A DNA stretch of 64,000 nucleotides from Sorex araneus (GCF_027595985.1 NC_073308.1:10067928-10131927), one strand, 5' to 3'; positions 12,001-24,488 are shown, numbered from the stretch's first letter. Numbers and translations: made by a program. The notes: generated from the sequence alone by a model not told the origin.

Positions 12001-12324
12001 AGCTTTCAAAAGTTAACCCATCAAATATGACTTTGGATGAATCTTAATAGAATAAGACTACAATAAGGAGAGTATTGAAAATCATTTACATTTAAACCAA
12101 AATCTTCCAACGTTGGATAACTTTCTGACATTTTCTTTGAATATGACCCAATGTTTTAATTATATATTATCATTTCACAAAGCACAAATCTAGTAGCAAC
12201 AGGAACCCAGTGATTCAGTGGCAGAGAACTTTGTACAGTCCAGAAAAATGGTTGAGTATTTTTATGCAGTATTTCTTATTGCAATAATTTCCCTATAACA
12301 TGGGTATTTTGTTTTTATTAGAGA
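9091..12324. other. Intergenic DNA, mostly unique
   Basis: No gene was recognised. Between 10,900 and 11,400 the sequence is very AT-rich. An L1 3' tip lies at about 10788-10905 and is listed separately. Confidence 0.55.
10788..10905 (+). mobile_element. L1 3' tip with A-rich tail
   Basis: It reads CTGTAACTGTACCCTCACG then ATGACTCTCTAATTAAAAATAAA and an AATAAAATAAAA tail, matching the last bases of the young L1 3' UTR (compare the complement at 17470-17510). Confidence 0.75.
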
Positions 12325-12503
12325 CTTTTTTTCTTTGGTTTGTCTTGGGGCCACACTTGGCAGTGCCCAAACTTACTCCTGGCTTTGTCCTCAGAAATCA
12401 CTCCTGGTTAGGCTTAGGTGACCACATGTGGTTCTGGGGATAGAACCCAGATCGACCGCGTATAAGGGAAATGCTCCTACCCACTGTACTACCTCTCCAG
12501 TCC
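12325..12503 (-). mobile_element. SINE A, reverse
   Basis: T-rich tail, GGGGCCACACTTGG, a CACTCCTGG body and a head ending CTACCTCTCCAGTCC. The full-length L1 at 12514 inserted at the edge of this SINE, so the first duplicated bases are SINE head sequence. Confidence 0.88.
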
Positions 12504-13009
12504 AGTACTATTGCTTTTTTTTTTTAAATTTTTTATTGTGGAAAGTTACAAAGTTACAAAGTTTTCAGGTTTAAATCTCAGTTATACAATGCTCGAATAC
12601 CCATCCCTTCACCAGTGCTCATATTCCACCACCAAGAATCCCAGTATAGCTCCACCCCACCCCCTCACACCCCAACCCCCCCCCCCACGCCCCTAGCCTC
12701 CCCACCTTAAGCCCCCCCCCGCCTGTGTAACTAATAAATTTCACTTTACTTTCACTTTGATTGCATACAATATTTCAACAAAACTCACTATTATTGTTTG
12801 GAGAGTCTCTCCGCTAAAGTCAGACCTGCTGAAAAGGAAGCATTAGATAATTTGTTTTCCATTGCTGAGGATGAAGAAGTATGAGGTCGAGTGAACACAC
12901 TTAGCGGCCTCTCAGTTTTGGGTTTCTGTAATTTAGTATTTTAGTAACTAAGTCCAGAGAGATATCTGCCAGAAGTTGCATCGTTGCCAACTTGTACTTC
13001 TCAGTTACA

Positions 13010-16000
13010 TTATATTCCACATATGAGTGCAATCTTTCTATGTCTGTCTCTTTCTTTCTGACTCATTTCACTCAACATGATACTTTCCATGTTGATCCAC
13101 TTGTATGCAAATTTCATGACTTCATGTTTCCTGACAGCTACATAGTATTCCATTGTGTAAATATACCAGAGTTTCTTTAGCCAATCATCTGTTTTCGGGC
13201 ACTCTGGTTTTTTCCATATTGTGGCTATTGTGAACAGAGCAGCAATGAACATGGAAATGCAGATATCATCTCTACTATACCTTTTTGCCTCGCCGGGATA
13301 TATTCCCAGGAGTGGTATTGCTGGGTCAAATGGGAGCTCAATTTCTAACTTTTTGAGAATCGTCCATATTGTTTTCCAAAAGGGCTGAACCAGTCGGCAT
13401 TCCCACCAGCAGTGAAGGAGAGTCCCTTTCTCCCCACAACCACGCCAACACCAGTTGCTTTTGTTTTTGGGGATGTGGGCCAGTCTCTGTGGTGTGAGAT
13501 GATATCTCATTGTTGTTTTGATCTGCATCTCCCTCATGATTAGTGATGTTGAACATTTTCTCATGTGCCTCTTAGCCATTCGGATTTCTTCTTTGGAAAA
13601 GTTTCTGTTCATTTCATCAGCCCATTTTTTGATCGGGTTGGCAGTTTTCATCTTGTGGAGTTCAACCAGTGCATTGTATATCCTTGTTATCAACCCTTTA
13701 TCGGATGGGTACTGCATAAATATCCTTTCCCATTCTGTAGACTGTCTTTGTATTTTGGTCACTGTTTCTTTTGAGTTGCAGAAGCTTCTTAGTTTGAGAT
13801 AGTCCCATTTATTTATCTTAGTTTTCAATAGCTTAGCCAGTGGCGTGTCAGCTTTGAAGATACCTTTGGCTTCAATGTCGTGGAGGGTTTTGTCGACCTT
13901 ATCTTCAATGTACCTTAGGGATTCTGGTCTGATGTTGAGGTCTTTAATCCAGTTTGATCTGATTTTTGTACATGGTGATAGATGGAGGTCTAAGCCCATT
14001 TTTTTGCATGTAGCCATCCAGTTTTGCCAGCACAATTTGTTAAACATGCTTTCCTTGCTCCACTTCACATTTCTTGCTCCCTTATCAAAGATTAGATGAT
14101 CATATATTTGGGGGTGTATGTCAGAGTATTCAACCCTGTTCCATCGGTCTGCCGCTCTGCCTTTGTTCCAGTACCATGCTGTTTTAATGACTACCGCTTT
14201 GTAGTAGAGTTGGAAGTTGGGGAGGTTGATTCCTCCCATTTTCTTTTTCCCAAGGATTGCTTTAGCTATTCGTGGGGGCTTATTGTTCCATATGAATTTC
14301 AGGAGCGCTTGCTCCATTTCTTTGAAGAATGTCAAGGGTATCCCTATAGGGATCGCATTGAATTTGTACAATGCTTTGGGGAGAATTGCCATTTTGACAA
14401 TATTAATTCTTCCAATCCATGAGCAGGGGATGTCTTTCCATTTCCTCGTGTCCTCTTTTATTTCCTGAAGTAGTGTTTTATAGTTTTCATTATACAAGTC
14501 CTTTACCTCCTTTGTTAAGCTGATTCCGAGGTATTTGATTTTTTGAGGCGCAATTGTGAATGGGATTGCTTTTCTCAGGTCACTTTCTTCTCTCTCATTA
14601 TTTGCATATAGGAAAGCCATGGACTTTTGGGTATTGATTCTATAGCCTGCAACTTTACTGTACGAGTCTATTGTTTCTAGGGGTTTCTTGGTAGAGGTTT
14701 TAGGGTTCTCTAAGTATAGTATCGTATCATCTGCGAATAGTGAGAGCTTGATTTCTTCCTTTCCTACCTGAATGCCTTAATGTCTTTTTCTTGCCTAATC
14801 GCTATTGCAAGTACTTCCAGTACTATATTGAACAGAAGTGGAGAGAGTGGGCATCCTTGTCTCGTCCCTGTTCTCAGAGGGAAGGCTCTTAGTTTTTCCC
14901 CATTGAGGACAATGCTTGCCATAGGCTTGTGATAAATGGCTTTGACAATATTGAGGAAGGTCCCTTCTATACCCATTTTGGCTAGTGTTTTCATCATAAA
15001 CGGATGCTGGATCTTGTCAAATGCTTTCTCTGCATCTATTGATATGATTATATGATTTTTATCTTTTCTTTTGTTGATATGGTGGATTATGTTGATTGAT
15101 TTCCGGATGTTAAACCATCCTTGCATCCCCGGGATGAATCCCACTTGGTCTCGGTATATGATCTTTTTGATGAGTTGTTGAATTCTATTTGCTAATATTT
15201 TGTTGAGATTTTTTGCATCTGTGTTCATCAGGGATATTGGCCTGTAGTTTTCTTTTTTTGTGGTGTCTTTGTTTGCTTTTGGTATTAGGGAGATATGAGC
15301 CTCATAGAAACTGTTAGGGAGGGTTTCTGTTTCTTCAATTTCCTGGAAGAGCTTGAGAAGGACTGGCAAAAGGTCCTCTTTAAATGTTTGGAAGAACTCA
15401 CTAGTGAATCCGTCTGGACCTGGGCTTTTGTTTTTGGGGAGACTTTTGATTACCATTTCAATTTCCTTGATGTTAATTGGACTATTCAGGTACTCCAGGT
15501 CTTCTTGGTTCAGCCTTGGGAGATTATAGGAGTCGAGGAATTTGTCCATTTCTTCTAGATTCTCTTGTTTCGTGGCATAGAGATTTTAAAAGTAGTCTCT
15601 GATGATCTTTTGAATTTCATTGGTTTCTGTTGTGATGTCCCCCTTTTCATTTCTGATTCGGCTTATAAGGGTTCTCTCTCTCTCTTTCTTTGTGAGTCTT
15701 GCTAGTGGTTTATCAATCTTGTTTATTTTCTCGAAGAACCAGCTCTTGGTTTCATTGATCTTCCGGATTGTCTTTTGGGTTTCCATGTCATTAATTTCTG
15801 CTCTAAGTTTTATTATCTCTTTCCTTCTGCCTGGTTTTGGCTCCTTTTGTTGGTCCTTTTCTAAAGTCTTGAGCTGTGAAGTCAAGTTATTTATGTGGGC
15901 CCTTTCTTCCTTCCTGAGATATGCTTGCAGAGCTATAAATTTTCCCCTTAAAACAGCTTTAGCTGCGTCCCACAGGTTCTGGTAGCTCGTGTCTTCATTC

Positions 16001-16840
16001 TCATTTGTTTCTAGGTACCTTTTGATTTCTTTCTTGATTTACTTCCTGACCCACTCATTGTTCAATATCGAGCTATTTAATTTCCAGGTGTTTGATTTGG
16101 TTTTCTGCATCTGTCCACAGTTAAGTTTTATCTTCAGTGCATCATGGTCTGAAAAGATAGCTGGTACAATGTCTATCTTGTTGATTCTGTTGAGGTATGT
16201 TGTGTGGCCCAGCGCATGGTCTATTCTGGAAAATGTTCCATGTGCACTGGAAAAGAATGTGTATTCCTTTTTTTGGGGATATAAAGCCCTGTATAGATCT
16301 ATTAGCCCTCTCTCTTCTATTTCTTCCTTCAAAGCCAGTATTTCATTGGTGAGTTTTAATCTTCTAGATCTGTCCAGAGGAGACAGTGCGGTGTTGAAGT
16401 CTCCAACTACTATTGTGTTGCTCGAGATGTCCTTCTCGAGGTCTCTTAGCAGCTGTTGTAGGTATTTAGCTGGTCCCTCATTGGGTGCGTAGACATTTAG
16501 GAGTGTGATTTCTTCCTGATGTACACATCCCTTGATTAATAAAAAGTGGCCTTCACTATCCCTTCTAATCTTTTTCAACCTGAAGTCTATGTTGTCCGAT
16601 ACTAGTAAAGCCACCCCGGCTTTCTTGAGGGAGTTGTTTGCTTGCAGGATTGTTTTCCATCCTTTGACTTTGAGTCTGTGTTTGTTCTGGCTATTCAGAT
16701 GTGTTTCTTGCAGGTAACAGAATGTTGGGTTGAGTCTCTGAATCCATTTTGCCAGTCTGTGTCTCTTAATTGGTGAATTCAGACCATTGACATTAAGGGA
16801 GATTATTGTTATGGGATTTTGTGCCGTCTTTGTGCAAGGG
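13010..16840 (-). pseudogene. L1 ORF2 (endonuclease-reverse transcriptase), three disabling changes
   Basis: ORF2p nicks the target and reverse transcribes the element RNA. On the minus strand the endonuclease reads ISLNVNGLNSP, LQETHLNSQ, VVGDFNT, SRIDH and SDHDALKI. The reverse transcriptase then reads [35 protein letters not shown] and, around 14720-14750, FADD. The C-terminus carries the Cys-rich [18 protein letters not shown]. Breaks are a stop near 16038 (AAG TAA where a later copy has AAG AAA), a stop near 15585 (TTT TAA for TTT GAG) and a one-base deletion near 14772 that shifts the frame before the FADD-to-C-terminus part. The final 536 codons (14620-13010) are open. Confidence 0.93.
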
Positions 16841-17410
16841 TTTGTTGTGCTTGTAGGGGTTGTTCTTGTCTTACAATAGCCCCTTTAGTGCTTCTTTTAG
16901 GTTTGGTTTTGAGTCTATGAAGTTCCTGAGCTGTTGTTTATCCCCAAAGTAGTGTATGATTCCTTCTAGTTTGAATGAGAGTTTAGCCGGATAATGTATT
17001 CTTGGTGAAGCGTTGATTTCATTGAGTTTTTTCACTATATCCCACCATTGCCTTCGAGCTTGGAGGGTTTCCTCTGATAGATCTGCTGTGAGCCTAAGGG
17101 GTGCTCCTTTGTATGCGATTTCCTTCTTGGACCTTGCTGCTTGGAGTATTGTGTCTCTCTGGAAGATGTCCATCATTGTAACTATGATATGTCTTGGGGT
17201 TTTTCTGTTAGGATCTCTTTTAGCTGGCACTCTTCGGGCGCCTTGAACCTGGATGCCCACATTGTCCAGCTGTGGGAAGTTTTCCGCAATGATTTGTTTG
17301 ACTGTGTCTTTTTCGCTGGGGGTGGTTCCCTGTGGTTCCGGTAGTCCAATGATTCCATTGTTCCTCTTGAATTCATCCCCTAGGACTCTGATTCTGGCTA
17401 GAGCTATTTT

Positions 17411-19322
17411 ATTTTTTAACTTGTCAAGATAAAATTTTATTTTATTATATTTTTTTTAATTTATTTATTTTTAATTAGAGAATCACCGTGAGGGTACAGT
17501 TACAGATTTATACACTTTTGTGCTTATACTTCCCTCATACAAAGTTTGGGAACCCATCCCTTCACCAGTGCCCATTCTCCACCACCCGTAAACCCAGTGT
17601 CCCTCCCACCCTCCCCAATCCCATCTCCCCCCCACCCCACCCTGCCACTGTGGCAAGGCATTCCCTTCTGTTTTCTCTCTCTAATTAGCTGTTGTGGTTT
17701 GCAATAAAGGTGTTGAGTGGCCGCTGTGCTCAGTCTCTAGCCCTCATTCAGCCCGCAACTCCCTTCCCCCACATGGCCTTCGACTACAATGTAGTTGGTG
17801 ATCGCTTCTCTGAGTTGACCTTTCCCCGGAACGTGAGGCCATCCTCGAAGCCATGGAGTCAACCTCCTGGTACTTATTTCTACAGTTCTTGGGTGTTAGT
17901 CTCCCACTCTGTTATTCTATATACCATAGATGAGTGCAATCTTTCTATGTCTGTCTCTCTCTTTCTGACTCATTTCACTCAGCATGAAACTTTTCATGCC
18001 CATCCACTTGACTACAAAATTCTTGACCTCCTTTTTTCTAACAGCTGCATAGTATTCCATTGTATAGATGTACCAAAGTTTCCTCAACCAGTCATCCGTT
18101 CTGGGGCATTCGGGTTTTTTCCAGATTCTGGCTATTGTAAACAGTGCTGCGATGAACATACATGTGCAGATGTTGTTTCGATTGTACTTTTTTGCCTCTC
18201 TGGGATATATTCCCAGCAGTGGTATTGCTGGGTCAAATGGGAATTCAATATCTAATTTTTTGAGAGTCGTCCAAATTGTTTTCCAGAAGGGCTGAACCAG
18301 TCGACATTCCCACCAGCAGTGAAGAAGGGTCCCTTTCTCCCCACATCCTCTCCAACAGCGGTTGCTTTTGTTCTTTTGGATGTGTGCTAGTCTCTGTGGT
18401 GTGAGGTGGTATCTCAAAGTTGTTTTGATCTGCATCTCTCTGATGATTAGTGATGCAGAGCACTTTTTCATGTGCCTTTTGGCCATTCGTATTTCTTCCT
18501 TGGTAAAGTTTCTGTTCATTTCTTCGCCCCATTTTTTGATGGGGTTGGATGTTTTCTTCTTGTAGAGTTCAACCAGTGCTTTATATACCATTGATATCAA
18601 CCCCTTATCTGATGGGTATTGTGTAAATATCCTTTCCCATTCTGTGGATAGTCTTTGGATTCTGGTCACTGTATCTCTTGCGGTGCAGAAGCTTTTTAGT
18701 TTAATGTAGTCCCATTTGTTGATCTCTGTTTTTACTAGATTGCTTAGTTCCGTGTCACCTTTGAAGATACCTTTATCTTCAATATCGTGGAGGGTTTCGC
18801 CGACCTTGTCTTCAATGTACCTTATGGTTTGTGGTCTAATGTTGAGGTCTTTAATCCATTTTGATCTGACTTTTGTGCATGGTGTCAGGTCAAGGTCTAA
18901 ACCCATTTTTTTGCATGTGGTTGTCCAGTTGTGCCAGCACCATTTGTTAAAGAGGCTTTCCTTGCTCCACTTCACATCTCTTGCTCCCTTATCAAAGATT
19001 AGATGGTCATACATTTGGGGTTGTGTGTAGGGATATTCCACCCTGTTCCATTGGTCTACGGCTCTGCCTTTGTTCCAGTACCATGCTGTTTTAATTGTTA
19101 CTGCTTTGTAGTAAAGTTTGAGGTTGGGGATGGTGATGCCTCCCATCATCTTTTTCCCAAGAATTGTTTTAGCTATCCTTGGACGTTTGTTATTCCATAT
19201 GAATTTTAGGATTGCTTGATCCATTTCTTTGAAGAATGTCATGGGTATACTTATAGGGATCGCATTGAATCTGTATAATGCTTTAGGGAGTATTGCCATT
19301 TTGACAACATTGATTCTCCCTA
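17411..19322 (-). mobile_element. 5'-truncated L1 nested in ORF1 of the outer L1
   Basis: This 1,912-bp copy has the same orientation as its host. It has a T-rich (poly(A) complement) end at 17411-17470, a 3' UTR to about 17916 and the ORF2 C-terminal part up to 19322. A perfect 16-bp target duplication, TGGCTAGAGCTATTTT, lies at 17395-17410 and 19323-19338. The ORF2 part has no stop over 468 codons, which suggests a young insertion. Its 3' UTR belongs to a different subfamily from that of the outer L1. Confidence 0.95.
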
Positions 19323-19725
19323 TGGCTAGAGCTATTTTGAGGTCTCTTGCCATGGTTTGATGTTGCCTGTAGGCCTCTTGCAGCTCATCTTCAAGCATAC
19401 TGATTCTGTCTTCGGCTGCAGTCATCCTATTGTTGAGGGAAGCCAGAGAGCTTTTGATTTCATGTATGGAATCCTTCATTTCTTTTTGAAGGTTTTTTAT
19501 TTCTGCTCTCATTTCTTCCCGTATTTTGTCGGCTGTCTGTTGTATTGTTTCCGCCAGGTCTTCCTTGAAGTTGTCCATCTTTGCATTGAGTTCATTGAAC
19601 ATGTTGAGGATTTCAACTCTGAATTCTTTCTCAGAGAGGTCAAGTTTGTAGGAAGCGCCCATTGAGGTTTCCGGACTCCTTTGATCGTCCTCTGGTTGCA
19701 ATGGGGATTTTCGCTGTTTCTTCAT
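17917..19725 (-). CDS. Chimeric ORF: L1 ORF1 coiled coil fused to ORF2 C-terminus (602 aa)
   Basis: An uninterrupted ORF crosses the 5' junction of the nested L1. Residues 1-134 are outer-L1 ORF1: the native start, basic N-terminus and most of the trimerising coiled coil. Residues about 135-602 are nested-L1 ORF2 downstream of the reverse transcriptase core, starting [20 protein letters not shown]. They include the Cys-rich motif at about 456-474 ([18 protein letters not shown]) and end KIALIYGI. The outer 5' UTR lies directly upstream in the same orientation, so the outer promoter and start codon could in principle drive it. The predicted product has oligomerisation and nucleic-acid-binding parts but no endonuclease or polymerase. 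The ORF is seen directly; expression and function are not known. Confidence 0.6.
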   Translation of the reverse strand: MKKQRKSPLQPEDDQRSPETSMGASYKLDLSEKEFRVEILNMFNELNAKMDNFKEDLAETIQQTADKIREEMRAEIKNLQKEMKDSIHEIKSSLASLNNRMTAAEDRISMLEDELQEAYRQHQTMARDLKIALAIGRINVVKMAILPKALYRFNAIPISIPMTFFKEMDQAILKFIWNNKRPRIAKTILGKKMMGGITIPNLKLYYKAVTIKTAWYWNKGRAVDQWNRVEYPYTQPQMYDHLIFDKGARDVKWSKESLFNKWCWHNWTTTCKKMGLDLDLTPCTKVRSKWIKDLNIRPQTIRYIEDKVGETLHDIEDKGIFKGDTELSNLVKTEINKWDYIKLKSFCTARDTVTRIQRLSTEWERIFTQYPSDKGLISMVYKALVELYKKKTSNPIKKWGEEMNRNFTKEEIRMAKRHMKKCSASLIIREMQIKTTLRYHLTPQRLAHIQKNKSNRCWRGCGEKGTLLHCWWECRLVQPFWKTIWTTLKKLDIEFPFDPAIPLLGIYPREAKKYNRNNICTCMFIAALFTIARIWKKPECPRTDDWLRKLWYIYTMEYYAAVRKKEVKNFVVKWMGMKSFMLSEMSQKERDRHRKIALIYGI

Positions 19726-20140
19726 GTTGTTTGTGGTGATATGAAAGAGGGCCCTTGATGATGAGTGTCCCTGTCTCCTTTTGTTGCGAAAAAGGATTGT
19801 GGATAGGCTCAGTTAATAGTGGTTGGCTTTTTACTTGCCGGTTGTAGAACCTGGTCTCCTACTGAGATGTTTCCTTCAGTTCTTATGTGAAGTCTTGTGT
19901 TTTATTGTCCTACTGCTTGCGAATAGCTAGGATGTTAGTCTTGGATAGGATGTTGAGGAAACTACCTGCCGCCGCGTGAGCTTTGGCCGGCCGGCAATGA
20001 GGCCACGCCCACTTTTCTTAGGCCACGCCCCCTGGTGGTTAGGCCAGGCCCCTTTCCCACAACCCGACAGCGGTCAACGTGCTGGGGTCGGCGTGCCGGC
20101 CACTCGGCCGGCAGTCCGGAGGGCAGGGAAGCCCGGGGTG
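19726..20140 (-). promoter_or_regulatory. L1 5' UTR, CpG-rich internal promoter
   Basis: The 415 bases before the ORF1 start are intact to the target duplication. The distal 170 bases (about 19970-20140) are very GC- and CpG-rich and contain two GTGGCCTAAG/GTGGCCTCAT boxes and GGCCGGCCGGC. This position is the L1 internal promoter in other mammals. It also sits directly upstream of the chimeric ORF. Confidence 0.75.
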
Positions 20141-20152
20141 CCAGTACTATTG

Positions 20153-20938
20153 TTTTTAATGGACAAAGAAATAGGAAGATGTTAGAAAATTTCACTGAGG
20201 GTTGTGGTGGTAAGTGAAGAAACAGTGCAGGTGAAATGGTCAAGTTAATTCCAGATACAGAGGTTGTTCTATTGATGCTAATTGGTGGAGCGAATAGTAG
20301 GGACATTCCTGGTATGTCGCATTTGAGAGGTGAGAAGAGCATGAGAAGTGTAGTCAACAATACCTACCCTGATCCCAGAGGTGTTGGTTACTTCTTTGAG
20401 ACAAGGGTCCAGGTAAAGGGGTACAAATTCATACCTGCCTTTCAAACAGACACCAAGGGTGTTTCAAAGAACAGAGTGATTCCACAAGTGAAAAAGAGAA
20501 CCCCACAACAGGAAAGAAGGGAGAACAGGAGGAAATATAGAGGACAATTCATTTAGATACAGGAAAGGATAACTAGCAGGTATCTTGTTCCTGGTGAAGA
20601 AGAGTATTATAACTGAGATAACCAGTGAGTCTTGCCTCCATTTTTCCAGAAAATGTCATTCTTATGACCTGTCTTTTGGGGCCACATATGCATCATCATC
20701 TTGATCCATGGTCCTGATTTATTCTTCAGTTTTCTCAGCTTCTATGTCTTCAACTCAAATCCACTTCTCAACAAGTCTGTGTTTAGAGTAGGAAAGAATT
20801 TTAAGAGACTCGTAAAATTTAGTTAAATTCAATGTCTGTTGCTTATGTTCTTTTCAGAATGTTTTCTTCTTATTGTGGTCCACACAATAAGTCATAATTA
20901 AGTGGTGGCATATGTCCAGAGTCCTCAACTCTTGCCCT
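20153..20938. other. Intergenic DNA, no gene recognised
   Basis: A 106-codon ORF (20236-20556, plus) is basic toward its end (KKRTPQQERRENRRKYRGQF) but has no recognisable family. Nothing else stands out. Confidence 0.45.
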
Positions 20939-21030
20939 ACATTTTATTTATTTTTTAATTTCATTGTTTATTTTATTACTCTTTTAAAAATTAATTTATT
21001 TTTTAATTAGTGAGTCACAGTTGCCCTACA
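20939..21030 (-). mobile_element. L1 3' tip, reverse
   Basis: A T-rich stretch followed by TTTTTTAATTAGTGAGTCACAG matches the last bases of L1 3' ends in the window in reverse orientation. Confidence 0.55.
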
Positions 21031-21104
21031 TTTTAGAGAAAAGTACCCAAGGGAGTTCTATAATCTGTGGGAGCCACACAACTAACCTTCTTGGATCTTT
21101 TTGG

Positions 21105-21675
21105 GAATTATAACATATATCCCCTCTGCAAACTGTATTACGGATTCACCACCAGGATCTCACCATTCTACAAAGAAGTGATCATTGACGTTAAGAAAGG
21201 GGTTCAGCAGGGTGATATCACTTCACCGAAACTCTTCAGTGCCACCCTCAAGAACATCATGTGCCGACTGGAATGGGAAGAAATGGGAGTGAAGATAGAT
21301 GGTTGTAACTATACAACCTCTGCTTTTCTGATGACATCATTCTCATAACACCAAACATTAGCCAAGCGGCACAAATGCTGGCTGACTTTGACCATGAGTG
21401 TGGAAAGGTCAGACTGCATCTGAATATCACGAAGACAATGTTCATGAGAAATGGACTAGTTCCTGATGTTCCATTTGCTCTCAATGGAACGAAAATCACA
21501 CAGCAGTTATGTGTGCTTAGGTTGAGAACTCAACATGACGAATGACCTGGCACCTGAACTGGCAGGAGGAAGAGAGCGGCATGGAACACCTTCAAGAGCA
21601 TCGAAGAAGATGTTAAGAAGATGAAGAACCTCTAGCTCCAGGCACATCTTTCTGACTCCACCATTTCTCCCTTTG
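21105..21675 (+). pseudogene. RTE reverse transcriptase fragment
   Basis: The plus strand encodes YYGFTTRISPFYKEVIIDVK then KGVQQGDITSPKLFSATLKN, matching the same stretch of the RTE copy at 61593-61907. The FADD region follows in another frame (near 21325, CTTTTCTGATGACATCATTC, with ITPNISQAAQM next). It continues through NGTKI and LAPEL to a degraded end near 21675. Several frameshifts and a missing base before FADD show an older, dead copy. Both ends of the element are missing. Confidence 0.9.
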
Positions 21676-24480
21676 GACATGGTGGTTTGCAATATAGATA
21701 CTGAAATGCATCACTTTGCCTACTATTAACACTCAATTCTTAACCAGCATGATCATTTCTTATTATTATTGTCATACTGATCCCTTTTCTATCTTGCCTT
21801 CCATCTTCCCCCATGCACTTATGATAGATTCCAGCCATTGGCCAGTCCTTCTAGGCCCTATTTTCCTTGGCCCTGGATATTAGTCTTCTACTGTATATTC
21901 TTTTATATACCACAAATGAATGCAGTCATTCTATATCTGTCCCTCTCCTTCTGACTCATTTCACTCAGCACTATAGTCTCCATTTCCATCCATTTGTAGG
22001 AAAATTTTATGACTTCATTTTTCCTAAAAGTTGCATAATATTCCATTGTGTAGATGTGCCATAGTTTCTTTATTCATTCATCTGTGCTAGGGCACTCAGA
22101 TTGTTTCCAGATTATGCTATTGTGAACAGTGCTGCAATTAACATAGGGGTGCAGATGGTGTTACTGCTGTGTGTTTTGGGGCTCCTAGGACAAAATCCCA
22201 GAAGTGGTATTGCTGGGTCAATTGGGAATTCAATTACTATTGAACAATTGAGTTCAATTGTTTGAGGAATGTATATATTATTTTCCAAAACAGCTGGACC
22301 AGTCAACATTTCCACCAGCAATGAAGGAGAATCCCTTTCTCGGTGCATTGATGCCAAACTGGTTGTTCTTGTTCTTTTGGATGTATACCAGTCTCTGTGG
22401 TGTGAAATGATATTTCATTATTGTTTCGATTTGCATCTCTGTGATGATTAATGATGTAGAGCATTTTTTGTGTGCTTTTTGGCCATTCGAATTTTTTGTT
22501 TGAGGAAGTTCTTCTTCATTTCTTCTCCCCAGTTTTGGATGGAGCTGTATATTTTTTATTGTAAAGTTCTACGAGTGCATTGTATATCTCTATTAACCCT
22601 TTATCAGAAGGATAATGGGTGAATAACCTTTCCAATTCCATAAGGCTGTATCTTTTGAGGTGCAAAATCTTCTTAATTTAATGTAGTCCCATTTGTTTAT
22701 ATTTGCTTCCACTTGCTTGATCAGTGGCATTTCCTCTTTGAAGCCTTTAGCTTCAATATAGTGGAGGGTTTTCCCTATATGTTTTCTTCCATGTACCTTA
22801 TGAATTTGGGTCTGATGTTGAGGTCTTTAAAGCATTTTAGTCTGACTTTTGTGCATGTCATTAAATAGTTAGAGGTCTGAGTTCTTTTTTTTTGCATCCA
22901 GTTTTACCACCACCACTTGTTAAAGGGGCTTTCCTTGCTCTATTTCATATTTTTTACTCCCTTTTATTCCTGGTTTTGTGTTCAGGGATCAAACCTGGCA
23001 ATGTTCAAGGGAACATATTCAGTGTTAGGATCAAACTGAGGTCAGCCATATGAAAGAAAAATTCCTTAACCACCATTCTATCTCTCCAGTCCCAACTTTC
23101 TTTTTCATGATTGAGTTCTATCTCTATGGTAGTGTGATATAAAAAGGTGATTTCTAATTTTATAACTTTATGGATATTTGAATTGTAACCCAGCACGTAA
23201 TCTACCCTGTAAAACATTCTATGTGTGAGGAGAAAAATATGAACTAGGCTTTTGGAGCATAGAGGGCCCAATTCTTCCAATTCCTTAGGGTTTTTATTTC
23301 TGTACTGATGCTTCGTCTAGGTGACCTGTCCAATGATGAGAGTGGAATAGTAAAGTCTCCCATTACCTTTGTACAACCATGTGTGTACTTCCTATGGTCT
23401 ATTAGCAGTCAGTTTATAAACTTTCCTTCCTATTCATTGTTGTGTGTTGATGTGAATTAAGTTCTTTTGTACTATTGTTCCTTTCACCAGTATGCAATGT
23501 GAATGTCTATCTCTTACTATTTTCTTTAGTTTGAATGCTTTTTGGTGTAGCAAAAAACTTTTTATCCCTGTTCTATTTCAGATTCCCATTATTCTTTCAT
23601 GCTGAAAATCTATTTATTTTGAGAGTTGAAATGTGTATCTTGTAAGCAACAGAACCTGGGAAATTTCCTGATGCATCCAACCATTCTATGCCATTTTATG
23701 GGAATTCTGATTGCTATCCTTACTGGGTAGCAGATTCCTTGTTGGAGGTTGCATATGCCAATTCTTTTCCCTCCTTGCATAGAAAAATCTGTTGAGACTG
23801 TATATGCTATTTCACTTTCTTCTTACTTAGAGAAATCTGCCAAGACTAAGGTTTCTTTCCTTGTCTATGAGATTTTGTTTCCGACTTGCAGCTTTAGAAA
23901 GTTTGTCTCTGTCTCTGGTGCTTGCTGTTTTAATTACTATTTATCTTGGTGTTCTTCTTTTTGGGTTTAATTTAGATGGCAATCCTTGGACCTCTTGGAT
24001 CATTGCTCCCATCTCCCTTTCAGGATGGGAAAATTCTCACCTATTATTTTCTTCAATGAACCTTTCTTCTAAACTCACTCTTTCTTCTCTTTCTGGAATT
24101 CCCATAATTCTATGTTCCTCCCATTATTTTAAAAAATAGTCCTTACATTATACTTGAGTTTACTAATTTTGTTTTTTATTGCCTCATATCTATTACTGGA
24201 GATGTTTACCATATGTTATAGACCATTAGTTTGATTTTCGGTTTCCTCCATCCTGCAGTTAAAACTCATTAGTATATTCTTAAGCTCATTTGTTTCTATT
24301 TGAATGCATTCTTTCATTTAAGCCTCAAATAACCATGTTGACTTCAGAAAAGAGAAAACCATCCTTATTGAGCCAGACAAAATATAACATAGTAATCATT
24401 AGAGACTCAAAGTATGATAATTTTATTACTATTTTCATCTTTTAGGAAAATTATTAGAATTTTTACTTTATTTTTCTGAT
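21676..24480 (-). mobile_element. Old L1, reverse
   Basis: L1 3' UTR-like sequence (ATGGTGGTTTGCAATATAG) is followed on the minus strand by ORF2 C-terminal landmarks at about 21900-22940, then diverged sequence of ORF2 and possibly ORF1 to about 24480. Many stops and indels indicate an older subfamily than the L1 at 12514. A reverse SINE A lies inside at 22964-23093. Confidence 0.8.
22964..23093 (-). mobile_element. Old SINE A within an L1
   Basis: CCTGGTTTTGTGTTCAGGGATCAAACC on the tail side and CATTCTATCTCTCCAGTCCC at the head end match the reverse SINE A layout, lacking much of the 3' body. Confidence 0.7.
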
Positions 24481-24488
24481 TTTTAGAT

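Larger units (their letters stand above)
16871..19725 (-). pseudogene. L1 ORF1, split by the nested L1
   Basis: ORF1p is the trimeric nucleic-acid chaperone that coats L1 RNA. The start at 19725 begins [14 protein letters not shown], followed by a long coiled coil (about residues 45-130: [41 protein letters not shown]). The reading frame meets the nested L1 at residue 134. After the insertion it continues RIRVLGDEFKRNNGIIGLPE, the RRM region and the C-terminal domain (PRHIIVTMMD, ADLSEETLQARRQW, YPAKLSFKLEG). Subtracting the insert leaves 927 nt, exactly 309 codons including the stop, so ORF1 was intact before the nested event. Confidence 0.93.
12514..20140 (-). mobile_element. Full-length L1, interrupted by a nested L1
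   Basis: A LINE-1 on the minus strand runs from a GC-rich 5' UTR (20140-19726) through ORF1 and ORF2 to a 3' UTR (about 13009-12535) and poly(A). A perfect 12-bp duplication, CCAGTACTATTG, lies at 12502-12513 and 20141-20152. Removing the nested insertion (17411-19322) and one of its duplications leaves about 5.7 kb, a normal full-length L1. ORF1 would be open without the nested copy. ORF2 has two stops and a frameshift, so the element was close to competent when it landed but is now dead. Confidence 0.95.

Noticed and set aside
13518-16492. Several plus-strand ORFs of 80-167 codons across the L1
   Set aside because: They are antisense shadows of ORF2 on the minus strand.
20236-20556. 106-codon plus-strand ORF with a basic C-terminus
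   Set aside because: No recognisable family, no codon signal I can assess, and flanked by repeats; kept only as a note in the intergenic entry.
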